From NCBI RefSeq assembly GCF_029395355.1, contig NZ_CP113913.1:1550001-1614000 (forward strand): DNA of 64,000 nucleotides. Reading direction: 5' to 3'. Of this stretch, positions 56,726 to 64,000 are shown piece by piece. Made by a program: the position numbers and the translations under genes. The number at the start of each line of letters is the position of its first letter. Positions within the stretch are counted from its first letter, which is position 1. The notes below the pieces were generated by a model, which was given only the letters and a program-made list of their open reading frames with translations, was not told where the DNA came from and ran no database searches. Source of the DNA: Bifidobacterium sp. ESL0800 (GTDB lineage Bacteria; Actinomycetota; Actinomycetes; Actinomycetales; Bifidobacteriaceae).

Positions 56726-56865
56726 GTTGGTGCCACCAAGATACCCAAAATACGCAGAATGGAGGCCATATTCGTAAAAAACGGGCATCTTGGTGCACCA
56801 AGATGCCCGAAAAATGGCAATTTCGGGGTTAATCTTCGAAAAACAGGGGACTTGGTGGCACCAAC
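56726..56865. repeat. Family-1 palindrome array, 3 copies
   Basis: Copies at 56726-56740 (GTTGGTGCCACCAAG), 56789-56802 (CTTGGTGCACCAAG) and 56851-56865 (CTTGGTGGCACCAAC). Both spacers are exactly 48 bp. The middle copy extends to a perfect 28-bp palindrome (56782-56809). It lies between the PEBP gene stop and the pepD start. Confidence 0.9.
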
Positions 56866-56976
56866 ATCACAATAATGGCTGGTTTGGGGAGGATGGCACC
56901 TCGGAATCGAGAACCTTGATATTCGCAGGCGTGAAACCGGAGGACGGCCAGCAGATTCCAACCCACGTGGGCGCTT

Positions 56977-57534
56977 TTATTTCGCCGGATTGCCGATAAG
57001 CGTGATCTCGGCGTCGTCAATCGGGCCGCTGTAATCGAGAATCTTATGATACAAATCGTTGAGCCAGAAGCCCTGACGCATATCCGGCAGCGGATTGGCC
57101 GTGGCCCAGACGTGCAGGACGTAGCCGTGCGGCTTGTCGGGCGGGGTCGGGCCGTTGTAGCGCATCGTCACCGCAGGATTGCTCGAACCGACGAACTTGC
57201 TGGCGGCGCTTGTGCGTCCTTGCGCGGCCTCGGGAATCATCGTCGGCAGCGTGCGCGAGAAATCGGGCGGAATTTCAAGGGCGTGGGAATCGTTGAAATC
57301 GAACATCAGCGCGTCGACCGGTACGTTGGCCGCCGACCAGTGGATCCATTCGAAGCCGCAGACGGGGATCGAATCCGGATCGGTCACCTGCCAGTGCAGG
57401 TACTGCATGCCTTGGCTGAGCTCGTCGATATAGAACGGCAACGAGATGATCGGCGTGCCGTCGACCTTGTATTCAGGTGCCGCCGCCCCGGTGAAATCAT
57501 TGGGAATGGTCGTAAAATCTGCTGAAATCTTCAT
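56977..57534 (-). CDS. PEBP-like (YbhB/YbcL family) protein
   Basis: 185 residues from ATG 57534. Phosphatidylethanolamine-binding fold: GAAAPEYKVDGTPIISLP, the anion-pocket region VCGFEWIHWSAANVPVD (usually DPD..WVHW), YNGPTPPDKPHGYVLHVWA (GPxPP..HxY), and NDLYHKILDYS. The biological role of bacterial members is unclear. No signal peptide. Confidence 0.9.
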   Translation of the reverse strand: MKISADFTTIPNDFTGAAAPEYKVDGTPIISLPFYIDELSQGMQYLHWQVTDPDSIPVCGFEWIHWSAANVPVDALMFDFNDSHALEIPPDFSRTLPTMIPEAAQGRTSAASKFVGSSNPAVTMRYNGPTPPDKPHGYVLHVWATANPLPDMRQGFWLNDLYHKILDYSGPIDDAEITLIGNPAK

Positions 57535-57581
57535 ACTTCAAGTATCCCTCGGGCTTGTGACGAACGTTCACTCGAAATATC

Positions 57582-57617
57582 AAAAACCCGACCCTCGGCA
57601 GGGAGGGCCGGGAAAAA
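57582..57617 (-). terminator. Rho-independent terminator after phosphoglycerate-mutase-like gene
   Basis: On the minus strand CCCGGCCCTC pairs with GAGGGTCGGG (57587-57596 / 57603-57612) and is followed by TTTTTG; it is 48 bp past the stop at 57665. Confidence 0.85.
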
Positions 57618-57664
57618 CAACAACATCCAAAGTCTCACGACCGTAAAGCCTTTGGACGCAAGCG

Positions 57665-58351
57665 TCATAGATTCCAGTTGCGCAGCACGCGACGCCCCTT
57701 ATAGACGCCGAAGAGCGAAAAGGCGGCCGTGCCAAGACGCAGCTGGTTCGCGACGATCGGCTCGACGCCCAGCCACTGGGTCGCCAACATACGCAGGATA
57801 TGTCCGTGAGCGACCAACAGGACATTGTGGCCTTCACGAATCATCGGGTCGACGCGTTCGACGACCTTACGCGCGCGCTCGGCGATGTCTTCGATGCTCT
57901 CGCCTCCGTGGTTGTGTACGCAGATCTCGGTGCCGTCCGGCAGACGGTCGGTCCAATCGCCGGCGAAGCTGGATGGCAGCTTGGAGACTCCATCCTCCAT
58001 CAGATCCCAATGGTGACCAAGCAACTCGTCGATCTGCTTCGGAGAACGTCCTTCGGCAAGACCGTAGTTCCATTCCATGATGTCAGGGCATTCCCGGTAA
58101 TCCGGGAAACCAGCGAGTTCAGCCGTCCTGCGTGCCCTCGCCAGCGGACTGCAGAACACATAGTCGCTCTCGAAGCCTTCGGGCAGCCGGGCGCGCAACC
58201 GTTCTCCGGCGTCTCTCGCCTGCTGTTCGCCTTGCGCTGTCAACGGAATATCCGTCCGACCGGTGTATTGGCCCGTTTGCGACCACACCGTCTGCCCATG
58301 CCGCAGCAAAACCAACGTTCCGGCTGCGATATTGCCATCAGTCATTGCCAT
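57665..58351 (-). CDS. Histidine phosphatase / phosphoglycerate mutase-like protein
   Basis: 228 residues from ATG 58351 with GAGGAGAG upstream. VLLRHGQTVWSQTGQYTGRTDIPL carries the catalytic RHG (residues 17-19); SPLARARRTAEL and the second His in LLVAHGHILRML complete the pocket. The Glu in EWNYGLAEG is present. It resembles broad-specificity sugar-phosphatases of the family more than cofactor-dependent mutases, which are longer. Second member of the family in the window (see 8839). Confidence 0.9.
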   Translation of the reverse strand: MAMTDGNIAAGTLVLLRHGQTVWSQTGQYTGRTDIPLTAQGEQQARDAGERLRARLPEGFESDYVFCSPLARARRTAELAGFPDYRECPDIMEWNYGLAEGRSPKQIDELLGHHWDLMEDGVSKLPSSFAGDWTDRLPDGTEICVHNHGGESIEDIAERARKVVERVDPMIREGHNVLLVAHGHILRMLATQWLGVEPIVANQLRLGTAAFSLFGVYKGRRVLRNWNL

Positions 58352-58520
58352 TTCGTTTCTCTCCTCTTGCGCCCGCAACGATCATGGTGAGGATCATGAC
58401 GGGAATAATAAGATGGGCTCGACTACGTATTGCACACGTTGGCCGAACCCATCATCACACTGACATACCGCTACCCTGATATTCGCAAACCAGCGGCAAT
58501 CATCTGGCTTGAGTGATTAC

Positions 58521-60059
58521 TCAGGCCTTGGCAGCAGCAGCGGCCTTGGCAGCCTTCTTGGCGGCCTTCTCGGCTGCACGTTCCGCTTCACGCTCGGCGT
58601 CTTCCTGCTTCTTGACACTCTCGATGAAGGCGGCGTGCGCAGCGCCGGGGACCCAGCCCTTGTTGACGACCTTCACCTGCCACAGGCAAGCGAGGCCGAA
58701 GATCACAGCGGCGACGATCAGCAGACTGATCGTGCCGGCCACCGGGCCGAAGCTCGAGAGCTTGCCGGCGATCAGGCCGTACCAGCAGAAGTCGGAATCG
58801 CTGAACGTGGCGTTCTTCAGGCCATAGCTGCCCATAACGGTCATGAGCATGGCAGGAAGAATCGTGATGATGATGCCGGTGACGAAGCCACCGAGAATGG
58901 CGCCCTTACGACCGCCAGTGGCATTGCCGAACACGCCGGCGCCACCACCGCCGAAGAAGTGAGGGACAGGGAGGATGAGCGCCAGGCCCCACATGGGTCC
59001 AAGCCAGACGGCGATAACCGCCAGAGCAACCAAGCCACCCACGAAGGAAGAAAGGAAGCCGATGAGCGAGGCGTTGGAGCCATAGGGGAAGACGATCGGG
59101 ATGTCCAGCGCGGGCTTGGCGCCGGGCACGACCTTCTTGGCGATGCCCTGGAAAGCCGGGACAAGTTCACCGAGAATCAGTCGGACGCCGTAAAGGATGA
59201 TGGCGATGCCGATGCCGAACTGCAGAGCCTGGCCGAAAGCGGCCATGAAGTAGGCACCGTAGTCCTTGGGCGCGGACGGGAAGACGCTGAACGCGACCTT
59301 GGCCGGCAGCGCGAATGCGCCGATCACCGCGAAAACGAGGTAGAGAACGATCATGAGCACGGTGGTGGACACCATGGAATCACGAAGGAAGCTGGTGTTC
59401 TTGGAGAAGTTGATGTCCTCAGTGGACTTGGACTTCTTGCCGACAACCGTGCCCAGCGCGCCGGAGACTACATAGCTCAGCGTGCCGAAATGGCCGATGG
59501 CAATCTGATCGCTGCCGGTGATGCGGTTCATGAACGGCTGCGCGAAGGAAGGGGTGGCCACCATGATGACGGCCATGAGGATGGCGCCCAGGCCGACGAC
59601 CAGCCAGGAGTTCTTCGCACCGAAGCCGAAGGAAAGCACCAGAGCCAGCAGAGTAGACATGAAGACCATGTGATGGCCGGTCAGGAAGACGTACTTCAGC
59701 GGGGTGAAGCGCGCCAGCAGCAGCATCAGCACGAAGCTGATAACGACGATATAGGCCGAGGACGCACCGAAGTCCTTCGCCGCCTGCGCCACGATGACCT
59801 CATTGGTGGCGATGGCGCCGTGAGCGCCGGTCGCCTTCAAAATCAGCTGGCCGAATGGGTTCAGCGAACCGGAAACCACGCTGGCACCGGCCTGAAGAAT
59901 CAGGTAGCCCATCGCGGCCTTCAATGCGCCGGAGATAATCTGGCCCACGTTCTTCTTCAGGGCGATCAGGCCGACAGCCGCGACCAGACCGATGATATAA
60001 GCCGGCACGTTGAGTATCTGCTGGCTTATAAAGTTAAAAATGGTAGCAAGAACATTCAT
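58521..60059 (-). CDS. PTS EIIC component, ascorbate (UlaA/SgaT) type
   Basis: 512 residues from ATG 60059 with AAGGACA upstream. About 11 membrane spans. Family features: NVPAYIIGLVAAVGLIALKK, LTGHHMVFMSTLLA, FGGGGAGVFGNATGGRKGAI. The C-terminal ~35 residues are a Lys/Ala/Glu helix (KKAAKAAAAAKA) not usual in UlaA. Forms the channel for uptake with phosphorylation; ascorbate is the family substrate but pentitols or other sugars are possible. Confidence 0.92.
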   Translation of the reverse strand: MNVLATIFNFISQQILNVPAYIIGLVAAVGLIALKKNVGQIISGALKAAMGYLILQAGASVVSGSLNPFGQLILKATGAHGAIATNEVIVAQAAKDFGASSAYIVVISFVLMLLLARFTPLKYVFLTGHHMVFMSTLLALVLSFGFGAKNSWLVVGLGAILMAVIMVATPSFAQPFMNRITGSDQIAIGHFGTLSYVVSGALGTVVGKKSKSTEDINFSKNTSFLRDSMVSTTVLMIVLYLVFAVIGAFALPAKVAFSVFPSAPKDYGAYFMAAFGQALQFGIGIAIILYGVRLILGELVPAFQGIAKKVVPGAKPALDIPIVFPYGSNASLIGFLSSFVGGLVALAVIAVWLGPMWGLALILPVPHFFGGGGAGVFGNATGGRKGAILGGFVTGIIITILPAMLMTVMGSYGLKNATFSDSDFCWYGLIAGKLSSFGPVAGTISLLIVAAVIFGLACLWQVKVVNKGWVPGAAHAAFIESVKKQEDAEREAERAAEKAAKKAAKAAAAAKA

Positions 60060-60149
60060 TGTCCTTATACTCTCTTTCTTGTTTTGTTGTTCTCTTCTTC
60101 ATCGCGTCGATTCCGGGGCGCAAAGCCCCGAAACCGGTCGATAAGACAA

Positions 60150-60422
60150 TCAGTCGTCGTACTTCTCGAGAATCGCCTTGATCTCGTCGGTGTCCATGAA
60201 GTTGTTGACGGTCTCGATCGGCGTGGTAACACCGTCAAGCTGAGGAGCCAGCTGGGGCGAAGTCATGACCAGGTCGCTTGCATCGGCGGTGCCCTTGGCT
60301 GCGCCGATGTCAGCGGTGGTGACGTTGACATCCATGTCGAGATCGGACGCGACGGATTCGACATTGACCTTCAGCAGCACCGAAGTGCCGATTCCATGCC
60401 CACAGACGCACAAAATATCCAT
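60150..60422 (-). CDS. PTS EIIB component, ascorbate/lactose-cellobiose type
   Basis: 90 residues from ATG 60422 with GAAAGGAAAAAG upstream. MDILCVCGHGIGTSVLLK: Cys7 in CGHGIGTS is the expected phospho-acceptor. Lies between the EIIA and EIIC genes with 90-bp gaps, clearly one operon. Confidence 0.93.
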   Translation of the reverse strand: MDILCVCGHGIGTSVLLKVNVESVASDLDMDVNVTTADIGAAKGTADASDLVMTSPQLAPQLDGVTTPIETVNNFMDTDEIKAILEKYDD

Positions 60423-60511
60423 AATCTTTTTCCTTTCCTACGCCATCGCGCAACCTCGCAAAGACGGAAACGGGATGGACGACCAATTTATTGACCTATT
60501 GCAAAAATGAT

Positions 60512-60976
60512 TCAGCGATTGAGGATTTCCCTGATCTCGTCGGCAGTCGCAGCGGTGGCGAGTTCCTTGACTTTTTCGGGCTTGGAAAGCGCGCCCGCAA
60601 CTGCGGACATGACTTTGATATGCTCATTCTCGTCATGGCCTGCAAGCCCGATGACGAGACCGACCGGATCATTGGCCTTGCTGCCGAATTCGACCGGCGT
60701 GGAAAGCCTCACCCAGCTCAGACCGGTGTGAAGCACCGCGTCGGACGGACGGGAATGAGCCAGCGCCATGCCGGGGGCAATGACGATATAGGGGCCCATC
60801 TTCTCCACGGTGGCGATCATCTCGTCGGTGTAGGCATCGGTAGTGAAGCCCGAAGCCACCAACCCTTTGCCCGCCAGACGGATGGCATCCTTCCAATCCT
60901 TAGCCGGCACATCCAATAGGAACGAGGAATCAGGCAGGAAACCGTCGATATCGCTTGTTGCATCGTTATTGGCCAC
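60512..60976 (-). CDS. PTS EIIA component (UlaC / fructose-mannitol family)
   Basis: 154 residues from GTG 60976, with GAAAGGAAAG upstream; longer frames are rejected for lack of a site. The phospho-acceptor His74 lies in APGMALAHSRPSDAV. GPYIVIAPG and VIGLAGHDENEHIKVM are typical. Receives phosphate from HPr and passes it to EIIB. It starts 75 bp after the ptsI stop, so the general and substrate-specific PTS genes seem to form one transcript. Confidence 0.93.
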   Translation of the reverse strand: MANNDATSDIDGFLPDSSFLLDVPAKDWKDAIRLAGKGLVASGFTTDAYTDEMIATVEKMGPYIVIAPGMALAHSRPSDAVLHTGLSWVRLSTPVEFGSKANDPVGLVIGLAGHDENEHIKVMSAVAGALSKPEKVKELATAATADEIREILNR

Positions 60977-61050
60977 GATCTTTCCTTTCTTTGTTGCGAA
61001 GCGACCACTAAAATTACCGTTGCTCCGCGATGTTTTCGTATGGTTGGCCG

Positions 61051-62706
61051 TCACTGAGCCATAATCGAGTGATAGAAATCGCCTCGAAGCGCCTTGTCGG
61101 CTTTCTCCTGAGCCTGCGACCAAGTCGTATCGGCGAGCTGGGCACGAACATCGTCCAATGCGACCGGGGTCATCGACAGCGAGTTGACACCGATGGCGGC
61201 AAGCACCACCGCAAGCTCCGGATCGGCGGCGGCCTCACCGCACACGCCTACCGGCATGCCGTTGGCGTTTCCCGCGTCGGCTATCATCTTGATGGCACGC
61301 AGCACCGCCGGATGCCATGCCGTCTGATAGTTGGAAACGGAACCAAGCGTACGGTCGGCAGCGAGCGTATATTGCGTCAGATCGTTGGTGCCGATGGAGA
61401 CGAAATCAGCCACTTTGGAGACTTCTTCGGCCATGAAGGCGATGGAGGGGACCTCAGCCATGATACCGACCTTTTTCAGGCCTTTGGACTTGCCGAGCCT
61501 GACAAAATACTCGGCTTCCTGCTCGTCGGTGACCATGGGGACCATGACCCACAGATCGGCATCGGTCTGGGCGTCGGCGGCAGCCAAAGCATCGAGCTGA
61601 TCGTTGAGGACCTTCTGATGGACACGCAACGTACGCAGGCCACGCAGGCCCAACGCCGGGTTCGGTTCATCTTCGGCAGTGAGGAACGGCAACGGCTTGT
61701 CGGCACCCGCGTCAAGCAAGCGGATGACGACCTTTTTGCCGGGAAAGCGGCTGAGCAGCTGCGCATACGCCTTGGTCTGCTCCTCGACGCCCGGAGCCTC
61801 CTCATTGCCGAGGAAAAGAAATTCCGTACGGAACAGACCCACGCCTTCCGCACCGTACTCAAACGCGGGATCGGCATCCTCGGGCTTGCCCACATTGGCC
61901 AACAGCGGGACGGGGTGGCCGTCCTTGAAGGAACCGGCCTTGCCACGAAGCTGTTTGGCCTGGGCCACTCGAGCCTTGACGGCTTCGGCCTGGGCGATCT
62001 GCTCGTCGGTCGGGTCGCAGATGACCTCACCGTGCCGGGCGTCCACCACCACGGTGGTGCCGTTTGCCAAATCATCGGCTCCCGTCGCAGAGACGACGGC
62101 GACAATGCCACGGGCACGCGCCAGAATCGCGGTGTGGCTCGTCGGCCCTCCCTGGCTGGTGACAATGGCCAGGACCTTGGTCAAATCAAGTGCAGCGGTA
62201 TCTGCAGGGGAAAGATCCTGCGCCACCAAGACGAACGGCTTGTCGCTTTCCGGAACTCCCGGGGCCGCAACGCCCATCAGATCGGCGATGACGCGCTGAC
62301 CCACATCATGCAGATCAGCGGCACGCTCGGCCATATACCCGCCGAGAGCCGTGAGCGTCGTCTCGAATCCCGCAAAACCCTCGAAAGTGGCACGCTCGGC
62401 GCTCAATCCTTCGCGAATATGCTGATTAATCGATTCGGCGAGGGCTGGGTCTGCGGTCATTTGGGCCAAAGCCTCGAGAATCGGAGCCGCTTTCTTGGCT
62501 CCGTCATCACCTTGCGCAGCGTTCTTGGCACGAGCTTTGAGATTATCGTTCACCGCTTTCAACGAAACCGCGACTCTGGAAAGCTCGGCCTCTTCGCTTA
62601 CTGAACTCTCGCGAGGCTGGTCGGAAGGTTGTGGCAACGGAGCCGAAAAACGCAAAACCGATCCGACTGCAGCGCCTCTGCCGATACCGGAACCTTCAAT
62701 CTTCAT
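61051..62706 (-). CDS. ptsI: PTS enzyme I (PEP-protein phosphotransferase)
   Basis: 551 residues from ATG 62706 with AAAGGAG upstream. Phospho-His near 190 in GGPTSHTAILAR; PEP-binding SIGTNDLTQYTLAADR; catalytic Cys in GVCGEAAADPELA. It takes phosphate from PEP and gives it to HPr. It leads the ptsI-EIIA-EIIB-EIIC operon and is divergent from ptsH, sharing a 216-bp control region with paired operator-like repeats. Confidence 0.97.
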   Translation of the reverse strand: MKIEGSGIGRGAAVGSVLRFSAPLPQPSDQPRESSVSEEAELSRVAVSLKAVNDNLKARAKNAAQGDDGAKKAAPILEALAQMTADPALAESINQHIREGLSAERATFEGFAGFETTLTALGGYMAERAADLHDVGQRVIADLMGVAAPGVPESDKPFVLVAQDLSPADTAALDLTKVLAIVTSQGGPTSHTAILARARGIVAVVSATGADDLANGTTVVVDARHGEVICDPTDEQIAQAEAVKARVAQAKQLRGKAGSFKDGHPVPLLANVGKPEDADPAFEYGAEGVGLFRTEFLFLGNEEAPGVEEQTKAYAQLLSRFPGKKVVIRLLDAGADKPLPFLTAEDEPNPALGLRGLRTLRVHQKVLNDQLDALAAADAQTDADLWVMVPMVTDEQEAEYFVRLGKSKGLKKVGIMAEVPSIAFMAEEVSKVADFVSIGTNDLTQYTLAADRTLGSVSNYQTAWHPAVLRAIKMIADAGNANGMPVGVCGEAAADPELAVVLAAIGVNSLSMTPVALDDVRAQLADTTWSQAQEKADKALRGDFYHSIMAQ

Positions 62707-62765
62707 CTTCGCTCCTTTGAGTACAAAACAGCCAACAATCATCATTGCCAGCTACGATGCATTTT

Positions 62766-62837
62766 CAGTAAACTGTTTCTGAATTTTGATAATACACTAT
62801 AAAAACAGCTTTGTAAAGACGGTAAACGTTTTCTGAA
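62766..62837. promoter_or_regulatory. ptsI promoter bracketed by two 18-bp operator-like repeats
   Basis: Read on the minus strand: TTTACA (62812-62817), 17 bp, TATTAT (62789-62794) is a good promoter for ptsI. TTCAGAAAACGTTTACCG (62820-62837) stands just upstream of -35 and TTCAGAAACAGTTTACTG (62766-62783) just past -10; they match at 15 of 18 positions and start 54 bp apart. AAACGTTT is the core typical of LacI-family operators, and a LacI-type gene lies at 63392. Confidence 0.7.
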
Positions 62838-62922
62838 AATCAGCTTTAGGGTGGCTTCAAGCTGCTATACTCATGCTCATGCGTACAAGCCTCAACGCAT
62901 GCAGACAACCAAAGGAGTTTTC

Positions 62923-63189
62923 ATGGCAACAGCACAACGCACCACGACCATCACCGATCCAGTAGGAATCCACGCCCGCCCGGCTTCGTCGTTTACCCAA
63001 GCGGTCGGCGAATCGGGTTGCACGGTGACCATCGCGAAGAAACCCGGCGAACCCGTCAACGCGGCCAGCATCCTTTCAATAATGGCCCTCGGCATCAAGC
63101 AGGGAGACACCGTGGAAATTACCGTCAACGGCGACGAAGCAGAGCAACAGGCCGATAAGCTCATCGAAATACTCACACAGGCCGAATAG
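62923..63189 (+). CDS. ptsH: Phosphocarrier protein HPr
   Basis: 88 residues from ATG 62923 with AAAGGAG upstream. GIHARPASSF carries the phospho-acceptor His17; NAASILSIMALGI holds Ser49, at the position of the regulatory serine (Ser46) of other Gram-positive HPr. Relays phosphate from enzyme I to EIIA. Separate transcript from ptsI, which is divergent; terminator at 63201. Confidence 0.97.
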   Translation: MATAQRTTTITDPVGIHARPASSFTQAVGESGCTVTIAKKPGEPVNAASILSIMALGIKQGDTVEITVNGDEAEQQADKLIEILTQAE

Positions 63190-63200
63190 CGAAAACAGCA

Positions 63201-63252
63201 ATGCAGGCGGGCGAAAGATTGAACATTTCTCTATTCTTTCGCTCGTCTGCAT
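63201..63252 (+). terminator. Terminator after ptsH
   Basis: ATGCAGGCGGGCGAAAGA pairs with TCTTTCGCTCGTCTGCAT (with two G-T pairs) 12 bp past the HPr stop. No T-run follows. Confidence 0.65.
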
Positions 63253-63391
63253 GTATTGTGTAGAACAGTCATGGACACAATTAACAGATAAGGAGAAAAA
63301 AATTATAATTGAAATCGATGATGACGACGGCTTTGGTATTGCCCAAGCATAGAATCGTCACCGTACTATCGGATTGTTGTGGGGAGAAAGC

Positions 63392-64000
63392 ATGAGACCG
63401 CGAGGCAGAGGCTCGGAACACATCAATCCGAACAATTCAATAACCGAAGTCGCAGCATTGGCGAATGTTTCGACAGCCACTGTTTCCAGGGTGCTTTCAG
63501 GACGCCGGAAAAAAGACGACGACATCGCCCGCAGAGTACGCGACGCTGCACAAAAACTGCATTATTCCGCGAATCCTGCCGCGAGCAGCCTGCGCAGCGA
63601 TATCACCAATATCATCGCAGCCGTTATCGCCCAACCCATCGATTCGTTCTCAGCGAACCTGGTCACCGAACTGGAGTCCAAGGCGCGCGAATCCGGCAAG
63701 TATCTTCTGATAAGCACCGGCAAGAAGGAAGACGAACTTGAAGAGCGACTTCAGATGTTGCTCGAGCGTGGAGTCGACGGGATTGTCATCGTCCCCGGGC
63801 CCCGAATGGACCTTTCACCCGCCTTGGCCCAGCTTGCCGAAGAAAAGACGCCGATCATTCAGATCTCCGGGAAAAGCACCTCTACCCACATCAACTGGAT
63901 CGGGGTCGACGTAGCGACGGCAATGCAGGAAGCGATCACCCATCTCACCGATCACAACGGCACTTCGATCATGTTTCTGAACCCTCAAATCGACACCGAC
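63392..64000 (+). CDS. LacI-family transcriptional regulator (partial, right edge)
   Basis: ATG 63392 follows GGGGAGAAAG; 203 codons are visible and the frame is open to the edge. HTH: ITEVAALANVSTATVSRVLSG, with the hinge region LHYSANPAASSL. Start of the sugar-binding domain: NIIAAVIAQPIDSFSANLVTELE, GVDGIVIVPG, and NWIGVDVATAMQEAI. It is the likely regulator of the PTS genes next door, given the operator-like repeats at 62766-62837; inference. A different in-frame reading at 63379 is a shadow. Confidence 0.9.
   Translation, partial: MRPRGRGSEHINPNNSITEVAALANVSTATVSRVLSGRRKKDDDIARRVRDAAQKLHYSANPAASSLRSDITNIIAAVIAQPIDSFSANLVTELESKARESGKYLLISTGKKEDELEERLQMLLERGVDGIVIVPGPRMDLSPALAQLAEEKTPIIQISGKSTSTHINWIGVDVATAMQEAITHLTDHNGTSIMFLNPQIDTD

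Noticed and set aside
58509-60494. 661-codon open frame antisense to the PTS EIIC/EIIB genes
   Set aside because: The opposite frame encodes clear PTS components with ribosome sites; this frame is a high-GC shadow rich in His, Asp and Gly.
63379-63741. 120-codon frame at the LacI gene
   Set aside because: Out of frame with the clear LacI helix-turn-helix and core domain starting at 63392.

Overview
The window looks like a chromosomal segment of a Bifidobacterium. The support is a high-GC, actinobacterial-type gene set: mevalonate-pathway kinase and decarboxylase, class C sortase with LPxTG pilins, amt-PII-ftsY grouping, C69 dipeptidase, formate-tetrahydrofolate ligase, and a PTS with EI, HPr and a LacI-type regulator. 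I cannot name the species from sequence alone. About 38 protein genes and one tRNA-Ser(GGA) can be supported. Many long open frames on the opposite strand are GC-driven shadows.

Layout. 1-2.5 kb: the N-terminal 828 codons of a large secreted surface protein containing an internal ~388-residue duplication; it runs off the left edge. 3-14 kb: housekeeping and accessory genes, namely a thiamine-precursor-type ABC binding protein and permease without an ATPase, a DUF805 membrane protein, small and hypothetical proteins, a histidine phosphatase, an MFS transporter, GtrA, diphosphomevalonate decarboxylase and mevalonate kinase. 15.7-34.4 kb: a visibly more AT-rich cell-surface polysaccharide island with three acyltransferase-3 proteins, an LTA-synthase-like sulfatase-fold enzyme, two DUF4422-GT8 fusions, two polytopic DUF6020-like proteins, a LicD protein, a Wzm/Wzt-type ABC exporter and a GT2 enzyme. 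34.6-38.6 kb: a GH25 muramidase with nine ricin-type repeats and a small conserved-looking protein. 38.9 kb: tRNA-Ser. 39.1-46.3 kb: a sortase-dependent pilus locus (tip adhesin, backbone pilin, class C sortase). 47-50.8 kb: PII, ammonium transporter, FtsY. 51-58.4 kb: TetR regulator, GT2, formate-THF ligase, C69 dipeptidase, PEBP-like protein, phosphoglycerate-mutase-like protein. 58.5-64 kb: an ascorbate-type PTS (EIIC, EIIB, EIIA) downstream of ptsI, divergent from ptsH, followed by a LacI-type regulator cut by the right edge.

The most unusual signal is not a gene. Seven intergenic spaces carry short tandem arrays of inverted-repeat units. They fall into at least four sequence families, but nearly all have a monomer of 61-63 bp (one family also uses 52 bp). 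In the commonest family (10 copies at three loci) a 14-15 bp palindrome is separated by spacers of exactly 48 bp in all seven intervals. These arrays border core genes and are absent from the polysaccharide island. A second regulatory signal is a pair of 18-bp direct repeats 54 bp apart that bracket a good promoter in front of ptsI.
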